Positions 1 to 13,731 of a stretch of 64,000 nt of DNA are shown piece by piece. Source of the DNA: Rotaria sordida. Lineage: Eukaryota > Rotifera > Eurotatoria > Philodinida > Philodinidae. How positions within the stretch are numbered: the stretch's first letter is position 1; every line of letters starts with the position of its first letter. Location of the stretch: positions 62,001-126,000 of the forward strand of contig CAJNOL010000383.1 in the NCBI GenBank assembly GCA_905250125.1, in the 5' to 3' direction. The translations under genes were made by a program, and so were the position numbers. The notes beneath the pieces are model-generated. The model worked only from the letters and a program-made list of their open reading frames with translations, did no database searches and had not been told where the DNA came from.

Positions 1-1585
1 ACTATCGCTTGAATAAAAACAAATAAATTCCTATCAAAAGTTTATTTTCTATAATACATAAAAATTTCCTAATGCTAAATCTAAACAGTCTTCAATTCAG
101 TTGTTGAATCAAAAATATTTACATTTATATATTAACTACCAAAGTTTTCTAACGAGGATTATTCTGACTATTCTTCTGTTGTCTTGAACAATAGAAATAA
201 TCCAAATAATAATTCGAGTAGAGCAAACTATATACGAGAAGAATATAAGAAAAAAAAAATGTTTACCAAATTTCCAAGTTGGGATCTGTAGAAACCGAAA
301 TTCTTCATTATTTTTTAGCACTTAGAATGTGCAAATATGATTTTGTTCACACTACACAGAATGATAGAGCAGACGACATTCGACAAAATCACTCGTCTGA
401 TACACCCACACTCTCTGATGAGCCATGAATATCCTGAAAAGTGTTCGACCTTTTATATGATTGCTATGGACATACTGTATTTTTACCTCAATCGCACACT
501 CCCCCCCCCCCCCAGGAACACTAGCAAAAATGATTTTCGAATTTCGATTTGAAACTTTGTACAGAAGCAGATCATTGTGAGAATCATCTATTGTGAACAT
601 TTCATTTTTTTTCATGTTCCTATCATAAGACACGGTTCCGGTAAATGTATGCCTTTTACGTTGTTCATATACACTACAGATTTGATGTTCTTATTTCAGG
701 ACAAGAACAAATCAAAATATCTGAAACTTTCATAATAAAGTATTTTCATTAAAGTCTGTTTCTGTACAAAGTTTCAATTCAAAATTTGGACATCAATTTT
801 GATGTTGTTCTTGCGGGAATCACGGCATCGAGTTAACAAATACCGCAAAAGTAGGCTTAGGGTTTGAACACTTTTCAGATGTTTCTTAACTAATTAAAGC
901 CTATATGATGCATACAGTCTCGGCTTAAAAGTGATTAATCAGTTGGGACACTTCTTTTGTGAGACACAACATTCTGATTAAAGGTTCAAAATCGTATTTT
1001 TCATAGAAAATATAAAAACTGATTCATGGGTTTCCCTAAGACAGCTGTGTCTCAGCTAAAGGGAGTCGTAAAGAATACGAAGATGTCATATTTCGTACAT
1101 TATTATTTTCGATATCATTTTGTAAAGTCTAAACAAAACTATATTCACGCTCTGTAACTCTTAAACAAAAAAACTAAGAATTCAATTTTCTTCAAATCCC
1201 ATTTTTGAGAATGTGATAATCATTGTTTTTGTTTTCTTCTATTGTTTTCTCTATTCATATTACTATTTAGATATTTTAACGTTGAAGTCAGTAACCAAAG
1301 AAAAACATTTGAAAATAAATCTTTTTGAAAAATTTTGATAGTTGCTGTACATAAAAAAAAGCATACTAAACGATGCATGTCGTCATTCAATCCTTTCGTT
1401 CTGTATGTGGGTGTGATCAATCTACTACCTCCACATTATGTAAAGTGCATATATAACTTACCTAGTCAAATAGAATATTGTGGCTATGTTTGATTGGTTT
1501 AATGAACAAGATATATCGTTTCGATAAGATATAATCATTTCATTAAAAAGTAACTCAATATTATTTTGTTTTTTTTGTCGAACAA
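1..1585. other. Intergenic, with a foldback member of a dispersed repeat family
   Basis: I see no gene here. Positions about 445-600 and 655-895 are diverged inverted copies of one sequence (shared features: a TTTCGATTTGAAACTTTG-type segment and a GAAACTTTGTACAGA segment). Related copies occur near 39655-39850, 51745-51910 and 54750-54985. A homopolymer run of about 14 C lies at 501-514 inside the left arm. Positions 315-380 also match 8668-8735 (shared AATATGATTTTGTTCA). The short ORFs in this stretch look like chance. Confidence 0.5.
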
Positions 1586-2116
1586 ATGGCTTCACTTGGT
1601 TTACATTTATTAACTCTTATACTTGGAGTAGTATTTATTTTCTCAGGTCATGTTAAATTAACACCACAATTTTTTCCTGAACAACATACACATATAAAAA
1701 ATGAATTTGGAAAATATAATAAAGAATTTCCACTTTATCATCAAACTGGTTGGCGTCCATATGCAAAAAATTATCGTATAACAATTGGTATAACTGAAAT
1801 AGTTTGTGGAATTTTCTTACTTCTCGGTAAGAAAAAAACAAAAAAATAAAATATAGATAAAAAAAATTTGCTTTGTCTTTTTTTTTTTGATGGATAAATT
1901 TTAGGTTTTTCACAAACATTAGCAACACTTGTTTTATTGATGGTAATGATAAATGCGATAGTTACATTTCAAAAAATAAATTATCCCATAGAATATACGG
2001 GTATATTCGTTGTTGTTTCACTTTTACTTTTATTACGACTTGGTTTAACAGCAAGATCAACAGTTAAACAAACAGTTAAATCAACTAAGGCAAAAATTGA
2101 AAAGAAAGTTGAATAA
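1586..2116 (+). CDS. TMEM35/DoxX-like four-helix membrane protein (two exons, 150 aa)
   Basis: Exons are 1586-1826 and 1905-2116, joined by a 78-bp GT-AG intron (phase 1), giving 150 residues. The protein opens with a hydrophobic helix (about residues 5-22), then a GHVKLTP motif, which matches the G-x-x-K-L-T-P signature of the TMEM35 family. Three more hydrophobic segments follow (about 62-80, 83-103 and 109-130), and a lysine-rich tail ends KKVE. TMEM35A (NACHO) is an ER chaperone for nicotinic acetylcholine receptors and TMEM35B is a related protein of unknown role; I cannot tell which is closer. Length fits the family (about 150-170 aa). The first ATG of the frame is used. A poly(A) signal AATAAA lies at 2133-2138, just after the stop. 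The gene stands alone, with no close neighbour. Confidence 0.72.
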
Positions 2117-5100
2117 ATTCAACTATCTGGAAAATAAAAATTTTTATATCGTTTTGTTTTTTATTTCTTGTTTTCTTATATTTGTTGTGTGCTTTTAAAT
2201 ACAAACAAACAAAAAAACTAACAAAGGCAGTAGTATCAAACATGAAGAAATTTGTTCATTTTCATTATTAGATTTTCTTTTTTTATGTTTATTATAATAA
2301 AACTTAACGATAATTCTGATTTGATTTTATTACTATGATCATTTTTATAAAATTCGATTAAATTTCAATAGAATCATAGTAAGTATTGTGATAATCAATT
2401 CTTAAGGCAGCTTTATATATATGTATAATACGAACTGTTTATATGTATGCATTATGATCGAATAATTCAATCGTTTACTTTCAAATGTTTTTTTTTGTCA
2501 GTAGTCATTAGTTAACAGCAATCATATTTCAGTAGCATCTATGTTTTGTCTTATTCAAAAATTTGATTGAGAATAATTTGTTCATTTTTGTCGAAGATTA
2601 TAATTTGTAAGAATCTTATATTTAACAGTTCTTTATCGAGTAAACCATGTTCAGACTGAATATACAATAATTTATTTTCTCTATATCGTATTGAATTTCA
2701 TGATGTTTTTATCTAGAAAAATATTAGTCACGTATGTATGTTGTTGTTAGTCAAACATATATCAGAGCTATTTTGTTGGAGTATAAATCACATGATTAAT
2801 TGAAAATGATGACATGGTCAAAATGTTTATAACAGAGATCTTTATTGATTGTCAATGAATGATTATCTTTTTCATAACTCTTGTTATTGTATATTAGTGT
2901 ATAATCATATGTTTATTCATGCGTTACATGTTTTTTTGTTTTTCGATCCACTTGTCAACAGGGTTACATAGACCCAACCATTCCTATAAATTAATATTTT
3001 ATACATCGAAAAATAAAAACAAAAAGTGCAGTATGCATGTTGAAACTCATTAAATCATTATCAATAGTAAATTGTGTATCATTGAATGAAATTGCCCGAT
3101 TGAATCTTGAATGTCTTGGAAAATTTTTAAGAGTAAAGTTCACTTACAAATAGAGATATGCAGAACTAACTTTAGTCTCGATTCTACTGACTGAAATCGA
3201 ACCAGATTTAAGGATACTATGGATAATGTGGTTTAGTTCTGTTTCATATCTGTAGATATTCTCTTATAGTTACTTATTAAAGTTAACAGAACGCTATAGC
3301 AGCGACTTTTTCTGATTTAGACAAACGATAATTACTTAACAAGAAGTATGATAAATTCTCTAGAGAAATCTTTCAGATTCTTTACATATAATCATTATAT
3401 GAAATCATTACTATCTTCCATTTGAAGGTTAAATCAAAAGAAATGAGAAAAAGTGAAGATACAAATGACATTTCGCATCTATGTCGTTGAGTACATAATA
3501 CAAATTTTGAAGTGCAATTTTAAACAATGAATCAAACAAGAAATAAAATACTTATTATTGATACAGAATAAAGGCAAATACATAATCGACAGTAGGTAAA
3601 CTGTAGCTTGTTTACAATGAAAAGAAAAGATGAATAAGCGATACTGATATATTGTATTAAACAATACATGCAGGTATCTTTTCTATATGAAGCTTCACAT
3701 TGTGATTTACACGATTATTCATCAATTAAGATCAATACAGATTCATTTGTACATCGATCGTCATTGGAAAATATACACTTACATAGTGCACTATAGCACA
3801 ATATTGAAAGATAAGAAGTTTTCAATGTAATAAGCGTGATTTTGATGATCATTATTATTTGCAAATCTTCTAATACTAACGAAAAAGCTGTTGATATCAG
3901 CTCTAATGAAGAAATCATTCGAACTAAAAATCACCATTTGAGCTTATATTATACTCAGAAGCGTGTTTTGGCAGAAGTCGTAGATGCCTAAGAAGATGCG
4001 TCTTCATGTACCTTTGTAGTCGATGTATGATCGTTTAACTGAAACATTAAAAACGAAATTTCGATGTAAAATTTTGCCCATCGATAAATACAATGGCTCG
4101 TAGAATATTTTGAAAGTTACAAGTGAAAAGGATGATTCAAGCATGTGATCAAAATCAAGTTTACTTGAAAATTCAATATCTCGACAAACGAATATTCTGT
4201 TCAGTGAAACTTTCAGGATATTCTACAATTCATTACATCTATCTATGGGTAAAGTTTTCCGTCGAAATGTCGTTTTTTAAGTCGACAGTAACAAAACGAT
4301 CATAAATCAACTACAAAGACTCACGAGGATGAATTTTTTTAGACACCTATGGTCCTCACCAAGACGACCTTGTGGATCCAATATGAATTCAAACGGCGGT
4401 TTATCAATTCAAGTTGTCCTCTTGTAAAATATAAAGTTTTTCAATTTGAGATAGTTCGAATTCCAAGAAAAGTATTATATATTTAGTGTCGAAACTATTC
4501 TCCATATTTTCATTTACTATAGAAGATATAAATGATTATCATGATGTTATAAGCAAAAAACAAAATTTCAATGAAAATGATCGGTATTATTACTTAACGA
4601 TAGGAACAGATTATCTTAAAAAGTGGAAGTGTGCGTGCGGAATAGGTGTACAGAATTTATCGATATGTATCAACATGCACTAGGGAGAAATGTTTCAAGT
4701 TTTGGAAAACTATTGGTTATAGGAAATGTTTTTCAATTGGAACATTCGAGTAAAGAAGGGTGTAGGTGTGTGTGTTCTAGTCTTCTCCATCTTTTGCATT
4801 TATCTATTCAACATTTTGCCTGTTCTATACTGATCTTTCGATATTTTTTCCTTTTGTTCTTTCTACGATCAATCTGCATCTTTTTGAATTCTTTTTTTTT
4901 CCTATTTTATTAATTAATGAGTCATAGTTGTTAACTTTATCCTATTGCATACTATTGGTAATAGCATTCCACACTTAATAATCCAGAGTATTGAGATCAG
5001 TACTATTTGTTAGCCTTCTGTGATTGTCTATAAAATGCATGAAATTTTCTTTTACACAATACTAATGATTCCTTATGTGTATGACACAATGTTGTCTTAC

Positions 5101-5704
5101 TGGCAGGTGAAATCGTCGTTTAGGAGCTATTTGCTATCAGATTGTACTTGTGAAAGAACAACGTCAATATAATTTATGTAATAATGTTTTACCACATTTA
5201 AATATAACTGGAGACGTAAGACCATTTTTATATGCGCATAACTATACCATAATTCTTCTTTTGGATACTTGGCCTTTTGATTTATGTTTTCTTGTTATCG
5301 TCTTGCAGCATAAATACGTTCTAATGAGAAATATTTATCATCATTTACCAAAAATTGATTCTGTTAGCAGCGTCAAAATTTGACCGCATAGAACTTTGCT
5401 GATTTTGAAAACAAAAGATCTACAACTAAAACAAGTTGTACTTTCTAGATTGTAGAGCTTTTTACGCGGCATCTTGTAATATATTCTGTTTTGTTTTTCT
5501 TAATAAAATGTATTTAGAGATTAAAATATGTAATACAAACTACTGGATCATCCGTTTTTATTTCAAGCTGTATAAAAGACATTTTACAATTATTGTAATT
5601 GATAATATTGTACAATGAATTTTTAATTTTCAATCTATCTATTTCATCATAAAGATTTCACTAAACGAATAATTATTTTCTACAAATATCAAACCTTATA
5701 AATA
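2117..5704. other. Intergenic, AT-rich, no supported gene
   Basis: Only scattered short ORFs occur, without splice structure or recognisable motifs. ORFs near 4486-4683 and 5150-5383 do not resemble any family I know and are broken by stops in the neighbouring frame. I see no clear repeat here. Confidence 0.5.
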
Positions 5705-5902
5705 CAGGGTGATCCAAAGGTCTTGATCATTCTTAGAAAAATTGCTTATTCTTCCTTATTACAAATCTAAAAATGCTCAGAATTGGAAGTCTAATCCCTT
5801 GTGACTAGACGAATATCACCTTAAATTTTCAGCTCTCTAGCTCTTATATACCTAGGTCCAACAAGCATGGTCATAAACGGTCGTATACGGAGAAATACTA
5901 CA

Positions 5903-6060
5903 GTTTACATGGTCCAGTATTGACGGTCGTATATCGCCGTGACCGTATACGGAGAAATACGGAACAAAACGGAGATCGTATACGAGTATTGTAAACGACC
6001 GTTTCTTTCTCCGTATACGGTCACGTCGATATACGACCGTAATACTGGACCATTGTAAAC
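5903..6060. repeat. Palindrome rich in CGTATAC / ACGGTC motifs, nested
   Basis: GTTTACATGGTCCAG on the left pairs with CTGGACCATTGTAAAC on the right, and the inner parts (ACGGTCGTATATCG and CGATATACGACCGT; CCGTATACGGAGAAA and TTTCTCCGTATACGG) also pair. The arms are about 65 bp with a short spacer. It is much more GC- and CpG-rich than its surroundings. Confidence 0.75.
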
Positions 6061-6202
6061 CGCCGAAATACGAAGTCAATAATCGTCGACCTAGATGAAC
6101 AATAATTTATATGTTAATATACATCGAATCAGAGTTAAAGATATTTAAATAAATAAATATACTATAGACATCTAATTAAACTTAAGATATAATTCGATTC
6201 GT

Positions 6203-6572
6203 TACCCAGTCAGACAAAAATTTTGAAAAACGCGTTTAAACGCACAAACGGGAGCCGCGATTGTAAGTCATTACCGCTCATTAAAAACACTCACGAAAAC
6301 GCGTTTATTGGTGTTTTTTGTAATTTTTTGGGCGTCAAAACGGCGAAAATTTCAGTTTTTGAGCGCTAAAACACGCTATTATTCTAGGATTTAAAAGCAA
6401 GGCGTTTTAACATTCAAAAACTGAAATTTTCGCCGTTTTGACTCCCAAATAGTTACAGAAAACGCCAATACACGCGTTTTCGTGCGTTTTTTAAGGAGCG
6501 TTAATGGCTCACAATCGCGGTTCCCGTTTGTGCGTTTAAATGCGTTTCTCAAAATTTTTGTCTGACTGGGTA
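6203..6572. mobile_element. MITE-like palindrome with TA at both ends, nested
   Basis: The element begins TACCCAGTCAGAC and ends GTCTGACTGGGTA, with arms of about 170 bp pairing nearly throughout (the ACGGCGAAAATTTCAG and CTGAAATTTTCGCCGT segments are mid-arm landmarks). The TA at both outer edges fits a Tc1/mariner-type target duplication. The interior has no coding capacity. It sits inside the larger foldback element. Confidence 0.75.
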
Positions 6573-7139
6573 TACTTCTCGTAATATTTCCGCATTTCGA
6601 TGTCTTTTTCTTTTATTCTTTTTATGTAACCCTTCGCTATTTTGATTTTAAGACATGGAAAAAAATCTTCTCTGTCATACAAACTTATATGTTTTCCCTA
6701 TAATAAGAACTAGAGAGCTGAAAATTTAGGGTAATATTCATCTAATTACAAGAGATGAGATTTCCAATTTTGAACATTTTTGAACTTACAATACGGGAGA
6801 ACGAACAATTTTTCTAAGAACGATCAAATCTTTTGGATCACTCTGAATATCTTCTTCATTTATCATTCTAAAAATACTTTTCTTTAATATGATAAAATTC
6901 AGCTGTACTAAGAAATTTTTATTAAAAAGTCCAATTCATAATATTTGTATTAGCGGTTTAATTATTTTGTTCAAAATGAGATTTTTATATGTGATTAGGT
7001 GAATGGATAAAAAATAAATGCTTGGGGTAATAGATAAATAAAACACAAAATAAAAAATAAACAAGCAATCCTAGCCTATATAGGTAATGTTCATACAGAT
7101 TGATGAAAAAAAGAAAAAGAAAAAGGTCGATTGCTTTGT

Positions 7140-10100
7140 TTAATCATAGTCACCACGATGCGTAGATCGTGAACGAATTAATGTTGTTGTAACAACTTCA
7201 GCACGTTGTTCAGCATCTTCAAGTTCTCGTTCAAGACGACGAGCACGTGTTAATACTAAACCAAAAAAGAAAAAATAAATTATTTATTTAAATTAATTAA
7301 AAATAAAACAAAAGAAAAAAAGATCGAATAACCTTGTGCAGCTGATGATTCGGCACATTCAATTTGTGATTTATAAATACGCATTCTATCACCATTCTTG
7401 TTAAGTGAATCTGTAAGTGAAAGAACTTTAGTTTGTTCTTCATCAACTTGACTTAATAATTCTTTAACACGTTTTTCATTACGACGTAAATCTTTAAGAA
7501 GTTCTTGATAACGAGCACGTTCTAAATCAATTTCAGTTTCAAGTTGTGCAAGCTAAATACAAAAAATAAACAAACACCAATACAAATAAATAATTTCATT
7601 TAAACTTACTCGTCCTTCATATTTAGCAGCAATACGTTTTCCTTCAGCTCGAGCATAAGCCTCAGCTTCATCAATCTTAGAACTACAATCACGTAATTGT
7701 TGATCTAATGCTCGTTTAGATGCTTCGGATTCAGATGTCTTTTCACGTTCATGACGAATTTCTTCATCACGAAGAATTAATTCACCACCTAATTTTCGAG
7801 CCTAAAATTAAAATTTATTCGTATTAAATACATTCGAAAACTTCTGTTTATATTCGCAAATTTTATTGATATTTACAATGTCAAAAATCGGATAAATATT
7901 TTCTGAGTGATATACAGATAATTTATATGAGGAAAACATTCGACGATAGAAGATTGATTGTTTATGATATGACATTTAAGTGCTTCATAATATATTCTAT
8001 GTTTTCTTATATAAAAGTCTTACCCGCCAGAAAGGAAAAAAATTGTATCTATTAGTTTCATAGTTTGATCAAAAAACAAGACCACGATGAATTTTGATTG
8101 ACTTTTATGCAGAGGATTTAGAAAGCTCATCTTCAGACAATAGAATTTCAATACAGAAAATAAATCTTATGAAGTTGTACTTCTCGTTGCAGAGATTAGT
8201 GCCGTTTCAATGACCAATAAAAATTTGATGTCAAATGATTTTCGTTTGACTGATCTATGAAATAATTTTTTGATAGTCTTAACATAAGACTTAATGGAAA
8301 GGTTTCTCTGTGGATAAAGATTACCATAAATTAAAGCGCTCCATTAGTGGCACAATATAAGAGATGATGGACTTTATTTGTCAATGTTTTCGTACTGAAT
8401 CCATTGCATTAACATGGATTGATACTTATGATCAGGGCGTATCGAACTCTATTGATAATCAAAATATCAGGCAAAAAGATTGAAGTTTATATAATTTTTA
8501 CGACTACTGTAAATACAATGATTACCAAACTTAATTAACTAGATTTATCTTTTTTGTTTTGGCTTCTTCAATAGTAACAAGAAATTCACAAAGTAGTGAT
8601 TCAAATAGAGGATATTATTTGCAACAGAAATATAAGAAAAAAAAGTGATGACGAGATTTTCATTATCTAGAATGTACCAATATGATTTTGTTCAAACTAC
8701 ACCAAACAATAGAGCAGACATTATTATATTGAATATGTCATTTCCAAGTTCTCTACAACGATTTTTAGCTGAAATATAACAATCAGACGGGAGATCGAAA
8801 AATTGATTTTCCATAAGAAGTCGTGAAAAAAAAGCGATCTTAAAGCTTCTAATAAGGTCGCTTTAGCTCGGACAAAAAAGCAGTGTAGTGAACTCGGAGA
8901 TGTGTTATTTTGTAGAGAATTTTTTGCTCTATCGTTCTATGTAATCTTAACAAGATAATATTGACATGTACTAGGTGCTGAAAATCTAAATTTTGAGTTT
9001 TTCTGGAAATTTCATCTTTGAGAAGTTGATAATCATTTTTATATTCTTAGATCTTCTTAAAATCACGTTTAAAATATCGAATTTAAGATAATGCACGAAT
9101 TTGAAAAAAAATATTTTCTTTTTTTTTATGTTTACCCGTTCATCAACACTCTTAAGTTCTTGTCGAACATCAAGAATTTCTACTTGATATTGCATAGCAT
9201 CAGCTTCAAATTTCTTTCGTTCAGCTATTGCACGATGAGCTAATGATGTTGCTTCAGTTAATCGTTGTTCAGAATCATGTAATTCAAGTTCAGTTGTTTT
9301 ACGAGCTTTTTCACTCTACCATAAAAAAGAAAGACAAAAAATAATCAATAAATTCAAATATAAAATCATTAGAATAACATACACGATCAAGTAAAACACG
9401 TAATTCTTCGATTTCAGAACGAATAATACCTTAATAAAGAAAATTTTCTTTTTCTTAATTATTTATTTATTTAAAAAATCTAAATATTACCAAATCGTTT
9501 TTCTGATGCATTAAGTGCATCTCTTGTTTGACCATGTATTGTTTGTTCTTCAATAAGACGATCTTGAACTTCTTTAATACCAACTTGAAGTTTTTTAAGA
9601 TGATTTTCCAATTCAGCTTTAATTTTTTTAAGCGAATCATAACGAAGACGTAATTCATCAATTTCATTTTGTAATTTTGATTTAATACGACTAACTTCTG
9701 TTTTATAACGTACTTCCATTTCTTCCATTTGTGATTGAAGTTGTTCTAATTGTTTGCGGTGATTGAATCTAGAATTTTTTTGTTTTTTATTAATTTATAA
9801 TTAACTATCAAAAAAAAAAAAAGAAGAAAGATTGTTTTTACCGAAGTGCTTCATTTTCTTCTTCTTTTTCAGCTATCTTTTTCTCTAAATCACTACGAAG
9901 TTTGTCAATAGAAGCATTTAATACATTATATTTTGTTATTTCAATATGTATTTGTTCACGATATTCTTCAATTGTTGAACTTAATGATAATTTTTCGGCT
10001 TCAAGTTGTTTACGAAGACGATCCATATCAACAAGACGTGTATTCAAATCGGATATTTGATTTAATGCAACATCCATTTCGTCTAAATAAAAATAATATT

Positions 10101-13100
10101 TATATTTTATGTATTGTGAATAATATAAAACACTGAAAATCGGCGCTCTTAATCTCGCCATTTCCACTAGTTTCATAAAATAATGAATATAGGACGAGAA
10201 ATGATGACTGTCTGCTAGCGGAAAAAAAACAATCTGTCAAACAAAATGACAGATTACGATAAAATAGAGGGTTACTGGTACATGAAGTACGGTTGTTTTT
10301 GATTGAAAAATAGTAGAAACTTGGAAGCAGGAGTTAGTTGCATTTTCCGTGGGAATCATTCATCTCGGGAAATCTAATGCAATAGTACGAAGTTTTATAG
10401 CTGTTTTCGACGGTCGGAGTAATCATTTTTGGTAGTCTCATCTCTGGGGGCCAGTTAAAAGTTTGATGATTTTAGGAAGAGTGAGTTTTTGTTTTTCATT
10501 TGATAAAAAGTCTATTCAAACAGTCCAATAGAGTCGAAACAACAATCAATTTAAATTTTGTTTGATGTAGATTAAAGATTGTAATTTTGTTAGAGACAAA
10601 TTCAGACAATGTTCGATCATATAAGTAAAAATTAGATAAAATCGTGTTGATCTTTAAGATAGATTTTGTATAGACAACGAATCTTTGTTTAAATACTGTT
10701 AAATATATTCTCTAGACAATAATTGAAATGTGTTTAAATATTTTGAGAAAAAATGTTCATTTCCAAATGATGATCGATATATTTTGATTTAGTATTGTTT
10801 TGGAGAATCTAATCAGAATCTATTACTTACAGTAAATTAGTTATAAAAATGTTTGAAAAATCTAATTGTATTTATAACAAATGATGATTTATTACTTGTT
10901 CATTAATCTGTCGTATAGTTCTGCTTGTATAATACTTATCAATTATATATCGAACTTGTAAGTTCTCACTAATCTTCTTTATACTGTATATACAAAAAAA
11001 AATAGCAAAATCTTTTGACACTTTGATAAACAAACTAATAATGTATCAAAATATATCAGATATCAAAGACACTGTAATTTAGTTAATTTCTAAGAGTAGA
11101 TTCAGATCTTATTACAATTGGTGAGAGAGTTATGGTTTAGTAATAAAATTAATTATTCATAATCTGATATTTATCTAGTACTATAGTTCTAGTGATGATA
11201 TCTTTCTTTCACACAAATCCTATTTTATTGAGATATAATCGAATAGGAATAAAAAACAAAGATTCACGTGTTACGGTGTCATGCCGTGAGATGGGACATC
11301 AAAGAATTGAACAATCTTTCGCAAATCCTGACGATACTCTCCTTCGTATTTAAGAATATACTTTAATCTATAAAAATGATTGATTGTCATAAGTTTTTTA
11401 TATTTATAAATCGTCTATATATATATATATATATATATTATTTTGAATGTATTTGGAAATGAAATAATAACTATAAAGAATATTCAGAATAATGAATATG
11501 GAGTCTGTATATTCCCGTAAACAACCGTGTCACATTGTACACAATCATCTTTTTGATGATCCAGATAACTTAATAGACAAATGCGAAACAAAACGGAGAT
11601 TGTTCATGTCGCGCGTTTGCTCGCACTAACAACGATATACCGGCAAATACTGCCGGTTTAGCACACATTTACCGTACGGTTAATCGATGGTTTTTGTCCG
11701 ATTTGAATCGCATGAGTGTATACGACCTTCCAGTACGAAGACAGAAAACAAGAATTTATTTTCACTGGAAATCAATGTATCTCTCGACCTCTTTTGACGA
11801 AATAGAGCAATGCTGAGATGACTTTTTAATTGTCCCGTAGACCTCTGGATAAAAATAATGTTTTCTTCATTTCACAAAGATTGTTTTTAAAATGTTCGAG
11901 AAAGTGAATTAAATTCATGGGAGCATGTCTAAACTTCATATTACATAAGCGTCTTCACAGAAAAACTAATTTATAATGAAACATTCAATTATTTTTCTAC
12001 CAGTCGTCATCTATTTGCTCATGGTTCGAAAAATATGTTTCTCGCTATAGAATATTGAAATTCTAAACATTCTTTACTTTCTAAAAAAAAAAAAATAATA
12101 CTTTAGATTATACAATACCTTGTAAACGACGTTTATCTCGTGTAACAATATCAATTTGTTCAGTAAGTTGTTCATTTAAGCTTTTAACTTTAACTAATTC
12201 GCTTTGATAATTATGATTAGCTTGTAAAGCTGATTCAAGTTCAGCACTTAATTGACTTAAACGTTGACGTGATTCATCAACTTCTCTTTCTAATAGTTTA
12301 TTACGTCGAACAGCTTCATCAGCTCGTTTACGATACTAAATATAAAATAATTTATTTTAATAAAAAAATATTTTGTTTTGTTTTGTTTTTGTTTTCTTTA
12401 CTTTTTCAACTTCACCATTAAGTTTATCTAATTCAGCTTGAAGACGTTGTTTAGTTTTCTCAAGATTACTTGCTTTAGCAAGAACTTCTGTAAGTTGTTC
12501 TTGAACTTCACTAATACGTGCATTAAGTTTACGTCTAAATTAAGAGAAAAGAAAAATTAATTTTTTGAAGATAAAATTTTCTTGAACAAAAAAAAAAAAA
12601 AAAATAAAGCAAACCTTTGATCTTCAAGTTCTTCATTTTTTCCTTCAATTTCTCTTTCTAATCTATCTCTTAAAAGTCTTGATTCTTCTTGAATTTTAAT
12701 TAAAAGTTTTTGTAATTCAACTTTAGCTTCAATTTCATCTTCAAGTTGTAATTTTGTTGATTCTAAATCCATTTGAAAAGTTTTTACTGTTGATTGTAAT
12801 GTTCTATTTGTCTTAAATAAATAAATAAATAAAAAATAGAACAAAAAACAAAAAAATTTAGAGATTTATTTCTTACAGCCATTTCAGATTCTAAATGAAG
12901 TCTTGCTTCTTCAAAATCACCTTGTATTCGTTTATATATGGTTTGTATTGATATTAATTCAAATTCAAGTGTTTCAATACGTCGACTAAATGATAAATTT
13001 TCCTCAACAAGGCGAGCTCTTGTTGCATTAGAATCAGTTAATTGTCGTATAGCATCATCAACTTTTCCATTCATTTCAATTAATTTTGATTCAAGTTCTT

Positions 13101-13718
13101 TACTTATTGATACAGCTTGACTTTTACCTTTTGCTAATGATTCAACTTCATTTTTTAATTCTTCAATTTCAATAAGAAATGTTTTACTCTCCTTTTCATG
13201 TCTGTAGACAAAAGAAAAACAAAAAGAAATTAGATTAAAAGATTAGAATGAAAAATTCAAACCTTGTTTTTCCTTTGCTTAATGCTTCAACTTGACTTGT
13301 TAATTCAGCTAATGCATCTTGAAAACGACGACGAAGTGTATTTTGATTTTCATCACTTTCAGATGATTGAAGTTCAAATTTTTGACGTAACTCATGAATT
13401 TCTTGTCTTAAGCTAAAATTTTATAATTTTATTAATAATAACAAAAAAGAAATAAATAAAAGAAATATCTATTTCAAACAAACCGTTTATTAGTGTCGAT
13501 TTCTCTATCACGTGCATTTGTAATTTCATCTAATTGTTGTTCAATTTCATCAAAATCAATACGTAAATTTGTTAATTCTTTTTCTTGACGATATCGAACA
13601 TCACGTTCAGTTTTTAATTCTTCTTCAATATCTCGTAAACGACTCTAAAAGATTATATTTATGAAGATCAATAAATTAATAAGAATTTTATACTTACAGC
13701 TAAAATAACTTCGGTCAT
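7140..13718 (-). CDS. Paramyosin (14 exons, 825 aa)
   Basis: Exons in coding order: 13718-13698, 13644-13484, 13412-13263, 13201-12877, 12811-12615, 12534-12402, 12335-12119, 10082-9842, 9768-9491, 9429-9383, 9315-9136, 7801-7610, 7552-7333, 7255-7140. All junctions are GT-AG, phase closes throughout, and the total is 2478 nt. The protein is an almost uninterrupted alpha-helical coiled coil with heptads of L/I/V among E, K and R, no motor domain, and segments typical of paramyosin/myosin rods such as RSEIEELR. Paramyosin forms the core of thick filaments in invertebrate muscle and is usually about 830-880 aa. The N-terminal head is very short (exon 1 codes only seven residues), without the usual Ser-rich head. 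The tail ends in a short SRSTHRGDYD segment. Two large introns, 7802-9135 and 10083-12118, hold no gene that I see. A myosin-tail-only protein is the alternative. Confidence 0.9.
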
Positions 13719-13731
13719 ATTTGATTATCTA
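13719..13731 (-). promoter_or_regulatory. Splice acceptor just upstream of the paramyosin ATG
   Basis: On the coding strand a T-rich tract ends TTTTTTTCCTAG (AG at 13729-13730), followed by 10 nt and the ATG at 13718. No paired donor is evident nearby, so this could be a spliced-leader trans-splice site or the end of a 5' UTR intron. Confidence 0.5.

Larger units (their letters stand above)
5705..6845. mobile_element. Foldback element about 1.14 kb with ~136-bp terminal inverted repeats
   Basis: The left arm (5705-5841) and right arm (6710-6845) are diverged reverse complements. The left starts CAGGGTGATCC and the right ends GGATCACTCTG; both meet the interior at an AGCTCTCTAG-type sequence. 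There is no transposase ORF inside. The interior carries two further palindromes (5903-6060 and 6203-6572). This looks like a non-autonomous DNA transposon that has been hit by other elements. Indels and mismatches between the arms suggest it is old. Confidence 0.75.

Noticed and set aside
11418..11440. AT dinucleotide run in a paramyosin intron
   Set aside because: Simple microsatellite, common throughout such DNA; no further meaning inferred.
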